Below the pieces are notes generated by a model that saw only the letters and a list, made by a program, of their open reading frames with translations, did no database searches and had not been told where the DNA came from. Positions 6,261 to 7,205 of a stretch of 7,205 nt of DNA are shown here, in pieces. The first letter of the stretch is position 1; every line of letters starts with the position of its first letter. This DNA is from an uncultured Bacteroidales bacterium (GTDB taxonomy: Bacteria; Bacteroidota; Bacteroidia; Bacteroidales; Paludibacteraceae), in contig CAIUKZ010000096.1 in NCBI GenBank assembly GCA_903899865.1, forward strand, positions 1 to 7,205, in the 5' to 3' direction. Position numbers and translations under genes: made by a program.

Positions 6261-6269
6261 AACTCCACC

Positions 6270-7205
6270 ATGGAAGAACTAGAACCCATCACCCCACCAA
6301 TAGAATATGGCGATAGCAACATCGTCACCCTCGAAGGACTAGAGCACGTTCGTCGCCGTCCGGGTATGTACATCGGTAAACTTGGCGATGGCAATCATGC
6401 CGACGATGGTATTTATGTATTGCTCAAAGAGGTGCTGGACAACTGCATCGACGAGTACCGCATGGGTGCGGGAAATAAAATTGATGTGAAAGTCAAAAAC
6501 GGCGAAGTGGAAGTCCGCGACTATGGTCGTGGTATCCCTCTTGGCAAGATGGTGGATGCCGTATCCATGATGAATACCGGTGGTAAGTACGACTCCAAAG
6601 CCTTCAAAAAATCGGTAGGTCTGAATGGGGTAGGTACCAAAGCCGTGAATGCACTTTCTGAAATATTCATTGTCCAAAGTTTCCGCGAAGCACAAACACG
6701 CAGAGCCGAATTCAGCAAAGGCAAAATCACCACCGACACTGACTTGATGCCAGATAACGAAAACTCCGAACGAGGCACTTACGTGTATTTCAAGCCCGAC
6801 AATACCCTATTTGAAAGCTATGTGTACAAAGACGAGTACATCGAAACCATGCTTCGAAATTATGCCTATCTCAATACTGGATTGGCCATTAACTTCAACG
6901 GCAAACGCATCTTTTCGAAAAATGGACTGACCGACCTGCTCAACGAAAATATTACTGCGGAAGCACTATATCCCATCATCCACCTCAAAGGTGAAGACAT
7001 CGAAATAGCTTTCACTCACTGTCAGGACCGCGAGGAGTATTATTCCTTTGTCAACGGGCAACACACCACGCAAGGCGGTACTCACCAGAGTGCGTTTCGC
7101 GAAGCTGTAGCACGTACCATCAAGGAGTTTTATGGCAAAAACATGGACGTGGTGGACATCCGCAACGGTATTGTGGCAGCCATAGCCATCAGCGTGGAAG
7201 AGCCC
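6270..7205 (+). CDS. parE: DNA topoisomerase IV subunit B (ParE), N-terminal part
   Basis: ATPase subunit of topoisomerase IV, which with ParC unlinks daughter chromosomes. Only the first 312 codons are present; the frame is open to the window end with no stop. GHKL ATPase motifs are intact: KEVLDNCIDE (53-62, catalytic Glu54 and Mg-binding Asn58), DYGRGIP (84-90) and the ATP-lid GLNGVGTKAVNALS (117-130). The transducer domain begins near 220 and holds FVNGQHTTQGGTH (260-272). ParE is preferred over GyrB because of RRRPGMYIGKLGDG (28-41), GIYVLLKEV (47-55) and the NTGGKYDSKAFKKSVGLNGV run (102-121), which I recall as typical of Bacteroidetes ParE; GyrB usually has an HAGGKF-type version. The ATG at 6270 gives an N-terminus of about 20 residues before the ATPase core, normal for the family. 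Its upstream region is filled by the right nonamer array. Confidence 0.95.
   Translation, partial: MEELEPITPPIEYGDSNIVTLEGLEHVRRRPGMYIGKLGDGNHADDGIYVLLKEVLDNCIDEYRMGAGNKIDVKVKNGEVEVRDYGRGIPLGKMVDAVSMMNTGGKYDSKAFKKSVGLNGVGTKAVNALSEIFIVQSFREAQTRRAEFSKGKITTDTDLMPDNENSERGTYVYFKPDNTLFESYVYKDEYIETMLRNYAYLNTGLAINFNGKRIFSKNGLTDLLNENITAEALYPIIHLKGEDIEIAFTHCQDREEYYSFVNGQHTTQGGTHQSAFREAVARTIKEFYGKNMDVVDIRNGIVAAIAISVEEP

Noticed and set aside
6339..6778. Two overlapping minus-strand ORFs opposite parE
   Set aside because: The + strand here encodes intact ParE ATPase motifs; the reverse frames are shadows.

Overview
The window reads as a Bacteroidetes chromosome segment, most likely order Bacteroidales (a Paludibacter-like relative is plausible, but that is inference). 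The grounds are: no convincing Shine-Dalgarno sequences before the starts; a dut / TPR protein / DUF4292 lipoprotein / EnvC-like order that I recall as conserved in Bacteroidales; a BspA-type leucine-rich-repeat protein with a C-terminal tail resembling a type IX secretion sorting domain; and a ParE of the Bacteroidetes kind. All genes lie on the + strand.

Layout. Positions 24-458 encode dUTPase (dut). Positions 498-2279 encode an exported TPR-repeat protein, and 2264-3079 a DUF4292 lipoprotein whose start overlaps the TPR gene by 16 nt. These three look like one transcription unit. After a 100-nt gap, 3180-4571 encodes an EnvC-like coiled-coil/LytM protein in which all the peptidase active-site positions I can align are replaced, so it is better read as an amidase activator than as an enzyme. 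Positions 4736-6127 encode a secreted BspA-like LRR_5 protein. Positions 6270-7205 hold the first 312 codons of topoisomerase IV subunit B (parE), cut by the window end.

The most unusual part is the non-coding DNA on both sides of the LRR gene (4577-4735 and 6147-6260). Each side carries a tandem array of a degenerate nonamer, consensus YTATRAACY, nine units long. Each array is preceded by reverse-complement copies of the same unit, so each can fold back on itself; on the right this makes a perfect 17-bp stem with an 8-nt loop. The two turn-around points share a 17-nt segment with 15 identities, so the two elements appear related by descent. Each array runs up to the start codon of the next gene (LRR gene, parE). 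In one frame the left array is a 31-codon micro-ORF whose stop overlaps the LRR start codon as ATGA.

How the genes fit together: dut keeps uracil out of DNA; the TPR protein, the DUF4292 lipoprotein and the EnvC-like protein are all predicted to act in the periplasm or at the envelope and may form a cell-envelope module (inference); parE is housekeeping. The LRR gene with its two repeat elements looks like an accessory cassette between two conserved genes.
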